A stretch of 34,175 nucleotides of DNA from Candidatus Nanopelagicales bacterium. GTDB lineage: Bacteria; Actinomycetota; Actinomycetes; S36-B12; CAIYMF01. The notes below the pieces were generated by a model. It did no database searches. It was not told the DNA's origin and was given only the letters and a program-made list of their open reading frames with translations. Made by a program: the position numbers and the translations under genes. Of the stretch, positions 23,601 to 30,735 are shown piece after piece (the stretch's first letter is position 1; each line of letters begins with the position of its first letter). The stretch lies in the NCBI GenBank assembly GCA_025351185.1, contig JANXWJ010000063.1, positions 1 through 34,175 of the forward strand. The letters run 5' to 3'.

Positions 23601-26600
23601 GAACGTGACTCCTGCCGGCAGAGTGTCGGTCACGGTCAGGTTGGCTGCATCGGAGGGGCCACCGTTGACCACAACGAGCGAATAGGTGACGGCGCCGGTC
23701 GCCGACACCGTCGGCGGTCCGGCCTTCGCGATCGACAGGTCGGCCGAGGAGCTGACCGTGGTGGTGACGGTCGAGGTGTTGTTGGCCGCGTTGGGGTCAG
23801 GCGTCACGGCGCCGATGGTCGCGGTGTTGGTCAACGACGCCGTCTGGGCCGGCGCCGTGACCACGACGGTGATGGTCGGCGCGGTGGCAGCGGTGACGAG
23901 TGCCGGGCGCGTGCACGTCGCGGTGACGTTGCCCGCGTTGGTGCAGGTCCACCCCGTCCCTGCGGCCGACACGAAGGTGACGCCGGTGGGCAGCGTGTCG
24001 GTCACCGTCAGGGTCGCCGCGTCCGACGGGCCGGCGTTGGCGACGACCAGGGTGTAGGACACGTTGCCGACTGCGGTGACGGTCGGCGGGCCAGCCTTGG
24101 TGATCGACAGGTCGGCCGACGCGGTCACCGCCGTGGTGACGCTCGAGCTGTTGTTGGCGAGGTTGGGGTCGGCCGTGGTGGACGCGACCGATCCGGTGTT
24201 GGTGACCGATCCCGCCTGCGCCGGGGCTGTCACGACGATGGTGATCGTGGGTGCCGTCGCCCCGCCCGCCAGGGTCGGTCGCGTGCAGGAGACGGAGACG
24301 TTGCCGGCGTTGGTGCACGTCCAGCCCGTGCCCGCCGCGGAGACGACGGTGACTCCGGCCGGCAGGGTGTCGGTGACGGTGAGCGCCGTGGCGTCCGACG
24401 GGCCGAGGTTGCGCACGACGAGGCCGTAGCTGACGCTGCCGCCGCCGATGACCGTGGCCGGACCGGACTTGGTGATCGCGAGGTCGGCTGATGCCGTCAC
24501 CCCGGTGGTGACCGACGAGCTGTTGTTGCCGGGTGCCGGATCGGCCGTGGTGCTCGCCACCGTCGCCGAGTTGGTCAGCGACGCGGCCTGCGCGGGTGCC
24601 GTCACGACGATCGTGATCGTGGGCGCGGTCGCCCCGGTCGCGAGAGCGGGCCGCGTACAGGTGACGGATGTGTTGCCGGCGTTGCTGCACGTCCAACCGG
24701 TGCCGGCCGCGGAGACGAACGTGACACCGGCGGGAAGTGTGTCCGTGACGGAGAGGTTCGCGGCGTCCGAGGGGCCGGCGTTGGCCACGGCAAGGGCGTA
24801 GGAGACGTTGCCGCCCGCGACCACCGTGGCGGGTCCGGACTTGGCGATCGACAGGTCAGCGGAGGCCGTCACCGTTGTCGCAGCGGTCGAGGTGTTGTTG
24901 GCTGCGTTGGCATCGGCAGTGGTGCTCGCGACGCTCGCGGAGTTGGAGAGCGACGCCGCCTGGGCCGGTGCGGTGACCACGACCGTGATGGCGGGGGCGG
25001 CAGCACCGGTGGCGAGTGCCGGTCGGGTGCACGACACCGAGGTGTTGCCGGTGTTGGTGCACGTCCACCCGGTGCCGGCCGCGGAGACGAACGTGACACC
25101 AGCGGGCAGGGTGTCGGTCACCGTGAGACCGGCCGCGTCGGACGGCCCGTTGTTGGTGACGGCGAGGGTGTAGGAGACGGTACCGCCCGCGACCACGGTC
25201 GCAGGTGCCGTCTTGGCGATCGCGAGATCGGCCGAGGCCGTCACCCCTGTCGTCACCGACGAGCTGTTGTTGGCCGGGTTGGGGTCGGCGGTCGTCGAGG
25301 CGACCGACGCCGAGTTGGTGAGGGTGGTGGCCTGCGGGGGGGCGGTGACGACGACCGAGATCGTCGGCGCTGTCGCACCGGCGACCAACGTCGGACGGGT
25401 GCACGACACGGAGACGTTGCCGGTGTTGGTGCAGGTCCACCCCGTGCCCGTCGCCAAGACGAAGGTGACGCCCGCAGGGAGGGTGTCGGTCACGCTCACC
25501 GCTGCCGCGTCGGACGGACCGCCGTTGGCTGCGACGAGGGAGTAGGTGACCGTGCCCGCTGCGGTCACGGTCGGGGGGCCGCTCTTGGTGATCGACAGGT
25601 CGGCCGAGGCCGTGACCGCCGTGGTCGCGCTAGCCGTGTTGTTGGCGACGTCGGGGTCGGTCGTCGTCGAGGAGACGGCGGCGGTGTTGGACAGCGATCC
25701 GGCCTGCGCGGGCGCGGTGACGACCACGGTGATGACCGGGGCGGTCACACCCGCAGCGAGTGCAGGCCGCGAGCAGGAGACCGACGTGTTGCCGGTGTTG
25801 GTGCACGTCCAGCCGGTGCCAGCCGCCGAGACGAACGTGACCCCGGCGGGCAGCGTGTCGGTGACCGTGACCACGCCCGAGTCGGACGGTCCGGCGTTGG
25901 CTGCGGTGAGGGCATAGCTGACGTTGCCGCCCGCGACGACCGTGGCCGGCCCGGTCTTGGTGATCGAGAGGTCAGCCGACGCCGTGACGGTGGTCGAGGC
26001 GCCCGCGGTGTTGTTGCCCGAGTTGGGGTCCGACGTGGTCGAGGAGACCGACGCGGTGTTCGACAACGTCGTGGCCTGCGCCGGTGCGGTCACGACGATC
26101 GTGATGGCGGGTGCCGTCGTCGCGGTGACCAGTGCCGGGCGGGTGCACGACACCGAGGTGTTGCCGGTGTTGGTGCACGTCCACCCGGTGCCGGTCGCGG
26201 AGACGAAGGTGACTCCGTCCGGCAGCGTGTCGGTCACCGTGACGGGCGCGGCGGTCGACGGGCCGGAGTTGGATGCGGTCAGGGTGTAGGTGACGGTGCC
26301 GTTGGCTGCGACCGTCGCAGTGCCGGTCTTGCTCAGTGCGAGGTCGGCTGACGGGGTGACTGTCGTCGAGGCGTTCGAGGTGTTGTTGGCGGCGTTGGGG
26401 TCCGCGGTGACCGAGGTGACCGCGGCCGTGTTGGCGAGGGTCGCCCCCTGCGCAGGTGCCGTGACGGTGATCGTGATGAGCGGGGCCGCGGTGCCGGTCG
26501 CCACGGTCGGGCGGGTGCAGGTGACCGAGACGTTGCCGGCGTTGGTGCACGTCCAGCCGGTGCCCGCGGCAGAGACGAACGTGACGCCGGCCGGCAGCGT

Positions 26601-28619
26601 GTCGACCACCGACAGGGTGGCGGCATCGGACGGGCCGGCATTCGACACGGCGAGGGAGTAGGCGACCGCGCCGGAGGCTAGGACCGTGGCCGGGCCGGTC
26701 TTGGCGATGGAGACATCGGCGCTGGCCGTGACCGTGGTGCTCGCGCTCGCCGTGTTGTTGGCGGGGTCGGGGTCAGGCGTCGTCGCCGTGACGGACGCCG
26801 TGTTGAGGGCTGTGCCCCCTTGCGCCGGAGCCGTGACCGTCACGGTGATGGCAGGTGCGGTCGCTCCGTTGGCCAGCGCCGGTCGGGTGCAGGTGACCGA
26901 GGTGTTGCCGGCGTTGGTACATGTCCACCCGGTGCCCGTCGCGGAGACGAACGTGACTCCGGCAGGGAGGATGTCGGTGACCGAGACCCCAGTGGCGGCC
27001 GCGGGCCCGGTGTTGGCCGCCGTGAGCGCATACGTGATCGTGTCGCCGGCTGTCACCGTCGCGGTGCCGGTCTTGGTCAAGGAGAGGTTGGCGCACTCCG
27101 CACCCCCGCTGACGCCGGGGATCATCGACGCGGTCGCCATCTGGCCGACGGTGCCGGGGGTCGAGCCGAAGGCGAGGTTGCCGGTGGTCGTGATGCCGTT
27201 GCTGCCGGCTGTGACGCTCTGGCCCGTCGGGGCGCTCGAGGTGAGGATCCAGCCACCGCCGCCACCACCACCGGGGCCGTGGGCGCTGCTGGCGCCGCCT
27301 TGCGTCGGCCAGGCGTCGCCGCCACGACCGCCGTTGGCCCGGAGCGTCGCCCCGGCGATCGACCCGCTGGGCGAGGTCAGCACGATCGAGCCACCGGCTC
27401 CGCCGCCACCACCGCCGTCGTTCTGCGTGGCGTTGGCGGCCGCGGCACCGTTGGCCGAGATCGTCCCCGCGCCGGCGACGTCGCCCGCGCGGATCAGGAC
27501 GATGCCGCCACCGGGGGCACCGGTGCTGTTGGGGTCGGTGAAGTTGTTGCCGGTGCCGGCTCCGCCGCCGCCGCCGAGGAACACGCGCGCGCTCGTGGCC
27601 GGCAGGGCGACGCCGCCGTATCCACCGGCCACCGCGCCGCTCGACCACGCGTTGCCACCAACGCCGCCCGCGCCGCCGTTGCCGCCGCCACCGCCACCGG
27701 AGTTCTGGTCGTTGGCCGACGGGCGGCCGTCGGTGCCGCCGCCGCCTGCGTTGCCGGGTGCGCCACGGTCGACGTCACCACCGGGGTAGCCGTTGCTCGT
27801 GGTCACCTGCGACGGCGTACCAGCGATGCCCTCGGCCTTCGTGCCGCCGTTGCCTGCCGCCGACGAGGCGACGACGTCGGTGTTGGCGCCGGCCCCTCCG
27901 CCGCGCTGGATACCGACGCCACCCCGGAAGCCGAGACCATCAACACTCACGGTGCCGTTGAGAGTCAGGGTGCTGGTCGTGTCGAGGGCGAGAACACCTC
28001 CGGTGCTCCCGTTCCATGCGCCCGCTGTCAGTCCCGAGCTCGTGGTCGCGGTGGTGTACTGCGGGACCCGCACGACCTGGAAGGTGCGCTTGCCTGCGGT
28101 GGCTGTCGCCGCGGCCGAGACATAGCTGTTGAGGAGTCCCGCACCGGCGCCGAGGCCCGAGATGGGAACGGCCCCTGCGGCGACCGGACCGGTCGCGATG
28201 ACGTACTCGTAGAGACCGGTCGAGTTCAGGGCTGTGTAGCCCGACGCAGGGGTAGCCGCTGCGCCGCCGTGGCCGTAGGAGTTGGTGTTGGTCGAGTCGA
28301 AGTCCGCTGCCTGCGTCGCGATGACGAGGAGGAGGTCACCTGTCGCGATCGCTGTCCCGGCACCGGTGGAGGCACCGACCGCGATGCTGGTCTCGCCGGC
28401 CGCGGCTGACGCGGTGCCGGGGTAGTAGGTGTTGACGACACCGCTGATCGTGCCGCCTGCACCGGATGCCCCGGGGGTGGCGCAGAGACCAGCGGCGACG
28501 GCCGTCGGCACGACGAAGGCAAGAAAAGCAGAGCTCGCGACCAGCGTTGCCGCGCCCGCGGACGCGACGACTGACACGAACCTGGTCTTCACCCCCCGTC
28601 GACCCGACGTCGACAGCAC
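17613..28619 (-). CDS. Giant DUF11-repeat surface protein with sortase-type C-terminus
   Basis: A 3,668-residue protein. GTG 28619 has GGAGGGG 6 bp upstream, and the frame upstream of it looks non-coding. Layout: signal peptide with cleavage after AVAA near residue 43; a domain at about 44-240 ending in a TLTLNGTVSVDGLG strand; a Gly-rich domain at about 240-455 with runs of GGGGGG; then 25 tandem DUF11 (conserved repeat) domains from about 507 to 3600, each about 124 residues. Each repeat reads SADLSI-K-GP, then NAGPSDAA, TDTLPAGVTF, GTGWTC, V-C-RPAL, VVVTAPAQ and DPNPANN. A Gly/Asn linker, HPQTG, a hydrophobic helix and an RRRTTR tail complete a cell-wall-sorting-like signal. DUF11 domains are extracellular Ig-like folds, so this is probably a long stalk or adhesin. 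Each repeat keeps two Cys. The ligand is unknown. Confidence 0.9.
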   Translation of the reverse strand: MLSTSGRRGVKTRFVSVVASAGAATLVASSAFLAFVVPTAVAAGLCATPGASGAGGTISGVVNTYYPGTASAAAGETSIAVGASTGAGTAIATGDLLLVIATQAADFDSTNTNSYGHGGAAATPASGYTALNSTGLYEYVIATGPVAAGAVPISGLGAGAGLLNSYVSAAATATAGKRTFQVVRVPQYTTATTSSGLTAGAWNGSTGGVLALDTTSTLTLNGTVSVDGLGFRGGVGIQRGGGAGANTDVVASSAAGNGGTKAEGIAGTPSQVTTSNGYPGGDVDRGAPGNAGGGGTDGRPSANDQNSGGGGGGNGGAGGVGGNAWSSGAVAGGYGGVALPATSARVFLGGGGGAGTGNNFTDPNSTGAPGGGIVLIRAGDVAGAGTISANGAAAANATQNDGGGGGGAGGSIVLTSPSGSIAGATLRANGGRGGDAWPTQGGASSAHGPGGGGGGGWILTSSAPTGQSVTAGSNGITTTGNLAFGSTPGTVGQMATASMIPGVSGGAECANLSLTKTGTATVTAGDTITYALTAANTGPAAATGVSVTDILPAGVTFVSATGTGWTCTNAGNTSVTCTRPALANGATAPAITVTVTAPAQGGTALNTASVTATTPDPDPANNTASASTTVTASADVSIAKTGPATVLASGAVAYSLAVSNAGPSDAATLSVVDTLPAGVTFVSAAGTGWTCTNAGNVSVTCTRPTVATGTAAPLITITVTAPAQGATLANTAAVTSVTADPNAANNTSNASTTVTPSADLALSKTGTATVAANGTVTYTLTASNSGPSTAAPVTVTDTLPDGVTFVSATGTGWTCTNTGNTSVSCTRPALVTATTAPAITIVVTAPAQATTLSNTASVSSTTSDPNSGNNTAGASTTVTASADLSITKTGPATVVAGGNVSYALTAANAGPSDSGVVTVTDTLPAGVTFVSAAGTGWTCTNTGNTSVSCSRPALAAGVTAPVITVVVTAPAQAGSLSNTAAVSSTTTDPDVANNTASATTAVTASADLSITKSGPPTVTAAGTVTYSLVAANGGPSDAAAVSVTDTLPAGVTFVLATGTGWTCTNTGNVSVSCTRPTLVAGATAPTISVVVTAPPQATTLTNSASVASTTADPNPANNSSSVTTGVTASADLAIAKTAPATVVAGGTVSYTLAVTNNGPSDAAGLTVTDTLPAGVTFVSAAGTGWTCTNTGNTSVSCTRPALATGAAAPAITVVVTAPAQAASLSNSASVASTTADANAANNTSTAATTVTASADLSIAKSGPATVVAGGNVSYALAVANAGPSDAANLSVTDTLPAGVTFVSAAGTGWTCSNAGNTSVTCTRPALATGATAPTITIVVTAPAQAASLTNSATVASTTADPAPGNNSSSVTTGVTASADLAITKSGPATVIGGGSVSYGLVVRNLGPSDATALTVTDTLPAGVTVVSAAGTGWTCTNAGNVSVSCTRPTLAGGATAPTITIVVTAPAQAGSVTNTGSVASTTADPNLANNSSSVTTAVTASADLSITKAGPPTVTAVGNVSYTLVVANAGPSDAATLTVTDTLPTGVTFVSAAGTGWTCTNAGNVTATCTRPALVTAATAPTITVVVTAPAQTASLTNTATIGAVTPDPNAANNTSTVTTTVSSSADLSIAKAGPPTVSATGAVTYSLVVVNGGPSDAANLTVTDTLPAGVTFVSAAGTGWTCTNAGNVSVTCTRPTLATGATAPTITVVINAPPQATSLTNSASVSSTTADPNSANNSSSVTTGVTGSADLSIAKTGPATVVAGGNASYSLVVANVGPSDAAGLTVTDTLPAGVTFASAAGTGWTCTNTGNTSVSCTRAALAAGATAPTITVVVTAPAQATTLTNSASVASTTADPNAANNTATAATTVSASADLSITKTGPVTAVASSTVTYVLTVSNAGPSDAAALSVTDTLPAGITFVSATGTGWTCTNTGNVSVTCTRPALVTATAAPAITVVVTAPAGAATLTDTAVVSATTADPNAANNTASATTAVTTSADLSMTKTGPASVVAGGTVSYSLVVANVGPSSAAALTVSDTLPAGITFGSATGTGWVCTNAGNTSVSCTRAALASGATAPTITVVVTAPGQSASLTNTASVASTTPDPDAANNTSSATTAVGASADLSITKSGPVTVSATGTVTYGLVVANVGPSDAATLVMTDTLPAGVTFVAATGTGWACTSTGNTSVSCTRPALVAAATAPTITVVVTVPAQAASLTNSASIASTTPDPNPANNRSSVTTGVTASADLSITKTGPATVTANSAVTYSLVVVNGGPSDAANLTVTDTLPAGVTFVSATGAGWTCTNTGNTSVSCTRPALVTGTTAPTITVVVTAPPQAASLTNSASVASTTADPNAANNASSTTTAVTASADLSITKTGPVTVVAGGAVTYSLVVANVGPSDAASLTVTDTLPAGVTFVSAVGTGWTCTNTGNTSVSCTRPALVTGATAPTVTVVVTAPAQATTLTNAVSVASTTADPDPANNSSSVTTAVTASADLSLVKSGPATVVAGGTVTYTLTVTNAGPSDAANVSVTDTLPAGVTFVSAAGAGWTCTNAGNATVTCTRPALVAGAIAPVITVVVGAPAQATSLTNSASVASTTADPNPANNTGTATTAVTASADLSILKSGPATVTASGAVTYTLVVANAGPSDAANLTVTDTLPAGVTFVSAAGTGWTCTHVASTSVSCTRPALATGATAPTITVVVTAPAQAASLSNAASVASTTADPDATNNTDTVTTAVTASADLSIRKSGPGTVTASGAVTYTLAVSNAGPSDAANVSVTDTMPAGVTFVSAAGTGWVCINTGNVSVTCTLPTLASGAAAPSITVVVAAPAQAASLTNAASVASTTADPDPTDNSSSATTAVGASADLSIVKAGPPTVTAAGVVTYTLDVANAGPSHAANVSVTDTLPAGVTFVSAAGAGWTCTSTGSSSLTCTRPALSTGVTAPTITVVVTAPSQATSLTNSAAVASTTSDPDPRNNSSFVTTGVSASADLSIVKSGPVTVTAGGATTYTLAVANAGPSDAAAPAVTDTLPAGVTFVSAVGTGWTCANAGNASITCTRPALAAGATAPTITVVVTAPAQATTLTNTASVASTTADPDATNNTDTASTGVTASADLSIRKSGPATVVANGAVTYTLAVASAGPSAATALTVTDTLPAGVTFVSAAGTGWTCTNVASTSVSCTFPTLATGAAAPVITVVVTAPAQATTLTNTASVSSSTADPDPTDNTDSASTTVSAVADLSITKTGPATVVAGGAISYSLVVANAGPSSASAITVTDTLPAGVTFGSATGTGWTCTHVGSTSVSCTRAALASGTSAPAITVVVTAPSQAAALSNTASVSSTTADPDPTNNTSSVPALVTPSADLSIVKTGPAHVDSGGAITYTLRVSNAGPSNAVDLAVVDTLPGAVTFVSATGTGWTCTTVTTTVTCATPALASGSSSVITVVVTAAVGSTALLNTATVASATPDPTPDNNTASAPTQVAGSADLSIVKTGPATVVAGTAVTYAISVSNAGPDDAVSLVMVDTLPAGVTFVSATGSGWTCTSTGNVSVTCTRALLANGATAPRISLVVRAPATAGPMVNHATVASSTTDPTPSNNASAAPVVVLAAPPGGGGGGNGGDGGNGGTPGGNGGHHPQTGADIPGELTWALALLVGGVLLLVALPRRRTTR
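17815..27095 (-). repeat. 25 tandem 372-bp coding repeats (DUF11 array)
   Basis: I count 25 in-frame units, each opening with a variant of SADLSI and closing with DP-x-x-x-NN plus a TT-x-V-x-A linker. The average period is about 371 bp. Interior units are very alike at the protein level (the same GTGWTC and TDTLPAGVTF blocks). The first three and last two are the most divergent, a pattern expected from internal duplication and homogenisation. Near-identical units make this stretch prone to recombination and to assembly collapse, so the copy number should be treated with care. Confidence 0.85.
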
Positions 28620-28644
28620 CAGTGACCCCTCCCCAGCCTGCGCC

Positions 28645-28681
28645 ACCCTAGAACACGTCGAGTGACGATCCGTGACGATCC
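28645..28681 (-). promoter_or_regulatory. Putative promoter region of the giant gene with tandem 10-bp direct repeats
   Basis: TAGGGT (28650-28645 on the minus strand) is a possible -10, about 19 bp before a leader with a good Shine-Dalgarno site. Just upstream, GTGACGATCC occurs twice in perfect tandem (28662-28671 and 28672-28681 on the plus strand). One helical turn apart and over the -35 position, these look like an activator or alternative-factor site rather than a standard -35. Confidence 0.4.
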
Positions 28682-28707
28682 GGGCCGTGTCGCCACCGGG
28701 TGTCCGG

Positions 28708-28941
28708 TCACTGATCAGTGCCGGTGACCGAGGTGAGCGACCGCTCGACGACGCCGACGACGACCGCACTGCGGGGCACAACCGGTGTCGCGGCTACGCG
28801 CTCGGCACGGGGCGCGGGAAGGGACGGGCCAGCAGCGAGTGCCTGGAACGCCCGCCGGTCGACCGGGTGGCCAATGCGGTAGCCCTGCGCGAGATCACAG
28901 CCGAGAGTCGCAAGATCACTCGGCGTATCCGCGTCCTCCAC
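28708..28941 (-). pseudogene. Remnant of an EAL-domain (c-di-GMP phosphodiesterase) gene, C-terminal end
   Basis: A 77-codon frame from GTG 28941 reads VEDADTPSDLATLGCDLAQGYRIG then HPVDRRAFQAL. This matches the last conserved stretch of EAL domains (E-G-V-E-D-A-x-T ... L-G-C-D-x-x-Q-G-Y-x-x-x-x-P). Nothing upstream in any frame supplies the catalytic part of the domain, and the preceding sequence is a GC hairpin and then the osmoprotectant-binding gene. It is therefore a fragment, although its frame is still open to a stop at 28708-28710, which overlaps a 12-bp palindrome (28709-28720). The rest of the 28620-28978 gap holds the giant gene's promoter region and the hairpin at 28947-28974. Confidence 0.55.
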
Positions 28942-28946
28942 TGGCG

Positions 28947-28974
28947 GCCCGGCTCAGGGCACCCGCGGCCGGGC
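28947..28974 (-). terminator. Hairpin after the osmoprotectant-binding protein gene
   Basis: Arms GCCCGGC (28947-28953) and GCCGGGC (28968-28974) pair perfectly over 7 bp around a 14-base loop, starting 4 bp past the stop of the minus-strand binding-protein gene. No T-run is present. Position suggests it ends the permease/binding-protein transcript. Confidence 0.4.
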
Positions 28975-28978
28975 TCAG

Positions 28979-29950
28979 TCAGGCGAGGCCCTTCGAGGTG
29001 AGCCACTCCATCGCGACGGTGGCGGGGTCCTTGCGGTCGATGTCGACCGACTTGTTCAGGGCGACGAGGTCGGCTGTCGTCATCGCGGCAGAGACACCGT
29101 TGAGCGCGGCGGTCAGTTCGGCGCTGACGATGTCGGTCTTCACCACCGGCACGATGTTGTCGGCGTTCTGCAGCATCTTGTCGTCGGTCAGCACGGTGAG
29201 GCTGAACGACGCCACACCCCCGTCAGAGGAGAAGACAAGACCGACGTCGATCTTGCCCTGCTTGAGTGCCTGCTTGGTGAGAGGACCACCGGCGTCGAGG
29301 GAGGTGAACGATGAGAACACTGCGCCGTAGGTCGTCTGAAGACCAGGCCGGCAGAACGGTCGCTTGGGGCACTCGGGTGGACCGCCGAGCCGCACCGCGT
29401 TGGTCTTCGAATACGTCGCGAGGTCGGAGAGGGTCGTCAGGTTGTGGGCGGTGGCGAACTCGGCCGGGACTGCGAACGCGTTCTGGTCGGCGGCGGCCGA
29501 AGGAGTCAACGGGGTGAGACCGAGCGGTGTCGCAAGAGCAGTGAGGGCGGCGAGGGTCTTCTCGACGTCGCCGCTCGCCTTCGCCGGCGGGTTGGCGCCG
29601 TTGACCTTGGCGTTGAGGAACTCGGTCAGCGTCGAGAGATATTCGGGGACGACCTGGACATCGCCCTTCTCGAGCGCCGGCTCGACGACCTCGCGGTTGG
29701 TGAGCTCCTTGACGGAGGCGTCATAACCCGCCTTCTTCAGGACGTCTGCATACACGTTCGCGAGGATCTTGCTCTCGCCGAAGCCGAAGGCACCGACCAC
29801 CACGGCGCCCTTTGCTGTGGGGGCCGTGGTTCCGGCAGCGCCGGACGATGACGTCGACGTGGTGGACGAGCCACAGCCGGCGAGGAGCAGCGCGGCGCCG
29901 GCGACGGCGGTCAGGACAGAAGTGCGACGGGTCAACCGAGTTCGACTCAT
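28979..29950 (-). CDS. Osmoprotectant/glycine-betaine ABC substrate-binding lipoprotein (OpuCC/OsmF-like)
   Basis: A 323-residue protein from ATG 29950, with GAGG 8-10 bp upstream. The N-terminus is RTRLTRR, a hydrophobic helix and a lipobox LLAGC with Cys26, then a Ser/Thr-rich linker. The mature domain follows the OpuAC/QAT pattern: VVVGAFGFGESKILANVYADVL, REVVEPALEKGDVQVVPEYLSTL, TPSAAADQNAFAVP, a Cys-containing loop (ECPKRPFCRPG), TTYGAVFSSF, GKIDVGLVFSSDG and a C-terminal DPATVAMEWL. It binds a quaternary-ammonium or related compatible solute outside the membrane and delivers it to the two permeases encoded just upstream on the same strand. The exact ligand is not readable. Confidence 0.93.
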   Translation of the reverse strand: MSRTRLTRRTSVLTAVAGAALLLAGCGSSTTSTSSSGAAGTTAPTAKGAVVVGAFGFGESKILANVYADVLKKAGYDASVKELTNREVVEPALEKGDVQVVPEYLSTLTEFLNAKVNGANPPAKASGDVEKTLAALTALATPLGLTPLTPSAAADQNAFAVPAEFATAHNLTTLSDLATYSKTNAVRLGGPPECPKRPFCRPGLQTTYGAVFSSFTSLDAGGPLTKQALKQGKIDVGLVFSSDGGVASFSLTVLTDDKMLQNADNIVPVVKTDIVSAELTAALNGVSAAMTTADLVALNKSVDIDRKDPATVAMEWLTSKGLA

Positions 29951-30030
29951 GGCTCGACCTCAGCACGGCTTGCCCAGGTCTGCCACCCCGATCCGCCGAT
30001 CACCCGCCCTTCGTGACGGCGCTGTGACCT

Positions 30031-30735
30031 CTAGCCCTCCGACACGGAGCCGCTCGCGACCAGTGAGCCAGAGCGCAGGGGAGACGACGTCACGGCGCGT
30101 TGGAGCAGCGCCAGCACTCCCTCGGTCACGAGGCACAGGGTCGCGATGAGCACGACGCCGCTGACCACGAGCACGGTGTCCTGCTGCCCGAACCCGTCGA
30201 CGATGTAGCGCCCGAGGCCCCCTCCCCCGACGAATGCCGCGAGCGACGCTGTCGCGACGACCTGCACCGTGGTCGTCCGCAGGCCGGCCGCGACCAATGG
30301 CACCGCGAGGGGCAGCTCCACTCGCCAGAGCCGCTGCCACGACGTCATGCCGAGCCCGACGGCCGCGTCCTTGGCGTCCACGTCGACCTCGCGCAGTCCG
30401 ATGTAGGTGTTGGTCAGAAGGGGCGGGATCGCGAAGAGCACGAGAGCCAGGATCGCCGCGAGATCTCCCACGCCGACCGGATCCCACGACGCGAAGATGA
30501 AGAGGAGCGCGAAGGTCGGCACCGCGCGCCCGATGTTGCCGATGGTGAACGCGAGGAAGGATCCGCGACCGCTGCGACCGAGCGCGATGCCGACGGGCAG
30601 CGCGATGACGACGGCGACGAGGAGGGCCGTGATGCTGATGCGCAGGTGCTCCGCCGTGCGGATCGGCACCCCGTCAGGTCCGGTCCAGTGTGCCGGGTCG
30701 GTGAGCCACTGCCACACCTCGACCGCGGTGCTCAC
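30031..30735 (-). CDS. Osmoprotectant ABC transporter permease (second)
   Basis: A 234-residue protein. GTG 30735 is preferred over 30759 because it overlaps the upstream permease stop as GTGA and has CCGGAG 6 bp before it. Helices are seen at about 40-60 (ISITALLVAVVIALPVGIALG), 70-90, 98-115, 165-190 and 195-215. The cytoplasmic coupling loop AKDAAVGLGMTSWQRLWRVELPLA is the EAA motif of binding-protein-dependent permeases. It matches the ProW/OpuCD group and should form a heterodimer with the other permease. It is translationally coupled to that gene and 80 bp upstream of the binding-protein gene. Confidence 0.92.
   Translation of the reverse strand: MSTAVEVWQWLTDPAHWTGPDGVPIRTAEHLRISITALLVAVVIALPVGIALGRSGRGSFLAFTIGNIGRAVPTFALLFIFASWDPVGVGDLAAILALVLFAIPPLLTNTYIGLREVDVDAKDAAVGLGMTSWQRLWRVELPLAVPLVAAGLRTTTVQVVATASLAAFVGGGGLGRYIVDGFGQQDTVLVVSGVVLIATLCLVTEGVLALLQRAVTSSPLRSGSLVASGSVSEG

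Noticed and set aside
17815-27095. Regular repeats considered as a CRISPR or non-coding satellite array
   Set aside because: The period is 372 bp, the units are contiguous, stay in frame and encode a recognisable protein domain with no spacers.
27250-27900. Gly-rich segment considered as a mycobacterial PE_PGRS protein
   Set aside because: There is no PE or PPE N-terminal domain, a classical signal peptide is present, and the segment is part of a DUF11 protein.
17556-28409. Long plus-strand open frames opposite the giant gene, several repeating every 372 bp
   Set aside because: They are antisense images of the DUF11 repeats: GC-rich codon bias suppresses stops on the other strand, and the periodic frames mirror the repeat unit. 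Composition is Arg/Gly/Val-rich with no domain pattern.
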